The position numbers and the translations under genes were made by a program. 64,000 nucleotides of DNA from Levilactobacillus spicheri DSM 15429 (lineage in GTDB: Bacteria > Bacillota > Bacilli > Lactobacillales > Lactobacillaceae), in NCBI RefSeq assembly GCF_001435095.1, contig NZ_AZFC01000015.1, forward strand, positions 1 through 64,000. The letters run 5' to 3'. The number at the start of each line of letters is the position of its first letter. Within the stretch, counting starts at the first letter, position 1. This document shows, in pieces, positions 62,309 to 64,000 of the stretch. The notes under the pieces were generated by a model. The model searched no databases, was not told where the DNA came from, and saw nothing but the letters and a program-made list of their open reading frames with translations.

Positions 62309-64000
62309 ATGCATCGTGAACATGGATCCGCCATGGACCGGCGACCCGCCGGCCGGGGGAAGTTTGATTTTCGGGGGTTTCTGCAGTTGATTCGGCGGAC
62401 GCACCCGCGGTACTGGCAACTCTGGGTCGGGCTGGCCTTGGGTCTGATTGCGACCGGGGCACAACTGATCGTGCCCAAGTTCGCCCAGACGCTGATCAAC
62501 CAGTTTAGCCACGGCGTCAACCGGCCGTTACTGGTCGGACTGATCGGGCTCTTCGTTCTGAGCGCCGTCATCAGCGCGACCTCGGGGATGCTGCTGGGGA
62601 TCTTCGGGGAAAACGTGGTCGCGAACCTACGACAGACGTTATGGCAAAAGCTGGTCCGGTTGCGGGTCAGCTACTTCGACAATGTGAAGACCGGCGAGAT
62701 GACGTCGCGGCTGGTCAACGATTCCACGCAGATCAAGGATTTGTTAGCCAATTCCTTTCCCCAGATGGTCACCTCGCTGCTCCAGCTAGTCGGGGCCTTC
62801 GTCATCATGGCCCTGATGGACTGGCGGCTGACCACGGCGATGGTCGTGGCCGTGCCGCTGGTGATGTTGGTGATGCTGCCAATTATGCGGCAGTCCAGCA
62901 AGATCGGCCGGCAACGGCAGGACGCGCTGGCGACCTTTACCGGGAGCACCGACGAGACGCTGAGCGAGATTCGGCTGGTCAAGTCCTCCAACGCCGAGGA
63001 CTACGAGACGACCAGCGGGTTTGGCCAGATTCACCGGCTCTACCGCATCGGCCTCAAGGAGGCGCTCTACGACTCCATCGCCAGTCCCGTGATGACCGCC
63101 AGCATGCTGGCGCTGTTCGTCGGGGTCCTAGTCTACGCCGCCGCGCGGGTGGCCGACGGGACCATGACCATGGGCACGCTGGTCTCATTTCTGATGTACC
63201 TGGTCCAGATCGTGGGCCCCGCGGGGATGCTGGCGCGCTTCTTCACCGACCTTTCCAAGGCCAACGGGTCGACCGAACGGGTCCGCGAACTGCTGGACGA
63301 GCCCGAAGAATCGCTGACCAGCGGGGCGGCCCAATCGATCGCCGACCAACCGCTGGCGATGCGTCACGTGGACTTCGCCTACGACGACGGTCAGCCCATC
63401 CTGCATGACGTGTCAATCACGGCACAACCCAACACGGTGGTCGCCTTTGCTGGGCCGTCCGGTGGGGGGAAATCGACCATTTTCAGCCTGCTGGAACGCT
63501 ACTACCACCCGACGAAGGGGCAGGTCACGATTGGCGGGCAAAACGTCGATGAGGTGCGTCTGCAGGACTGGCGGTCGCAAATCGGCTACGTCAGTCAGGA
63601 TTCGGCCATCATGGCCGGGACCATCCGGCACAACCTGACCTACGGCTTCGAGAAGACCTTTACCGACGAGGAGCTGTGGCGCGGCCTGCACCTGGCCTAC
63701 GCTGACCAGTTCGTCCAGGAGATGCCGGACGGTCTGGATACCGAGGTCGGGGAGCGCGGGGTGAAGGTCAGCGGCGGGCAACGCCAACGGCTAGCCATCG
63801 CCCGGGCCTTCCTGCGTGATCCGCAGATCCTGATGCTAGACGAGGCCACGGCCAGCCTGGATTCGGAATCCGAGGCGATGGTCCAACAGGCACTGGGGCA
63901 GCTGATGAAGGGCCGGACGACGCTGATCATTGCCCACCGGCTGAGCACCATCGTGGACGCTGACAACATCTACTTCATTGACCACGGCCGGGTCAGCGGC
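62309..64000 (+). CDS. ABC transporter, fused permease/ATPase (multidrug type), truncated by window end
   Basis: At least 564 residues, open to the right edge. Start at the ATG at 62309 behind GGGG. A basic N-terminus, then six transmembrane helices (residues about 40-310), then the ATPase: Walker A FAGPSGGGKSTIFSL, Q-loop region GYVSQDSAIMAGTIRHNL, signature VSGGQRQRLAIARAF, Walker B LMLDEATASLD and switch IIAHRLST. This is the half-transporter layout of BmrA/LmrA exporters, acting as a dimer. The substrate is unknown. Confidence 0.95.
   Translation, partial: MHREHGSAMDRRPAGRGKFDFRGFLQLIRRTHPRYWQLWVGLALGLIATGAQLIVPKFAQTLINQFSHGVNRPLLVGLIGLFVLSAVISATSGMLLGIFGENVVANLRQTLWQKLVRLRVSYFDNVKTGEMTSRLVNDSTQIKDLLANSFPQMVTSLLQLVGAFVIMALMDWRLTTAMVVAVPLVMLVMLPIMRQSSKIGRQRQDALATFTGSTDETLSEIRLVKSSNAEDYETTSGFGQIHRLYRIGLKEALYDSIASPVMTASMLALFVGVLVYAAARVADGTMTMGTLVSFLMYLVQIVGPAGMLARFFTDLSKANGSTERVRELLDEPEESLTSGAAQSIADQPLAMRHVDFAYDDGQPILHDVSITAQPNTVVAFAGPSGGGKSTIFSLLERYYHPTKGQVTIGGQNVDEVRLQDWRSQIGYVSQDSAIMAGTIRHNLTYGFEKTFTDEELWRGLHLAYADQFVQEMPDGLDTEVGERGVKVSGGQRQRLAIARAFLRDPQILMLDEATASLDSESEAMVQQALGQLMKGRTTLIIAHRLSTIVDADNIYFIDHGRVSG

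Noticed and set aside
1-64000. tRNA, rRNA or prophage genes
   Set aside because: I looked for tRNA arms, rRNA segments and phage structural or integrase genes and saw none.

Overview
This window is the replication-origin region of a high-GC member of the Lactobacillaceae. The order rpmH-rnpA-yidC-jag-mnmE-mnmG (leftward) and dnaA-dnaN-yaaA-recF-gyrB-gyrA-rpsF-ssb-rpsR ... gdpP-rplI-dnaB (rightward) is the classical low-GC Gram-positive oriC layout. PepV-type M20 dipeptidase, LPXTG adhesins, a T-box on asnS and BrnQ/YfcC/M20 content fit lactobacilli. Third codon positions are strongly G/C-rich, so a high-GC genus such as Levilactobacillus is my guess. Genus and species cannot be fixed from the sequence alone.

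Layout. 1-32,000 is an accessory, mostly metabolic and surface flank: a TVP38 membrane protein, a T-box-controlled asnS, two tandem LPXTG surface proteins, acetyltransferases, an M20 dipeptidase with a YfcC transporter under a likely CcpA site, a peroxidase, a LysR-controlled SDR/acetyltransferase pair, arsenate reductase, a DUF2075 NTPase, a secreted repeat protein, a CRP/oxidoreductase pair, a thioesterase and BrnQ. 32,300-39,600 is the leftward tRNA-modification, membrane-insertase and ribosomal block. 39,600-41,890 is a bipartite oriC with DnaA boxes on both sides of dnaA. 41,900-52,000 holds the sliding clamp, RecF, gyrase and the S6-SSB-S18 operon. 52,000-64,000 has redox genes, a MerR regulator, gdpP-rplI, a lower-GC TetR/MFS insertion, dnaB and the start of an ABC exporter.

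The most unusual content is between the genes. (1) Element A is a family of about 150-160 bp dispersed repeats in both orientations, at least 11 full or near-full copies plus end fragments. Its arms covary, so that all copies keep the same predicted long hairpin with two side hairpins. It separates genes that are contiguous in most relatives (yidC/jag, mnmE/mnmG, dnaN/yaaA, gyrA/rpsF). (2) Element B is a second family of about 80-180 bp, built of a hairpin plus a terminator-like hairpin (four copies). (3) Six ParB parS-like sites lie around the origin although parA/parB are not in the window; one forms the centre of an intrinsic terminator. (4) Several apparently gene-less transcription units (promoter and/or intrinsic terminator with folded sequence) are candidate small RNAs.

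Limits: everything here was read by eye. Gene calls for the core genes are very secure. Functions of the small or DUF proteins, promoter calls and RNA candidates are inference.
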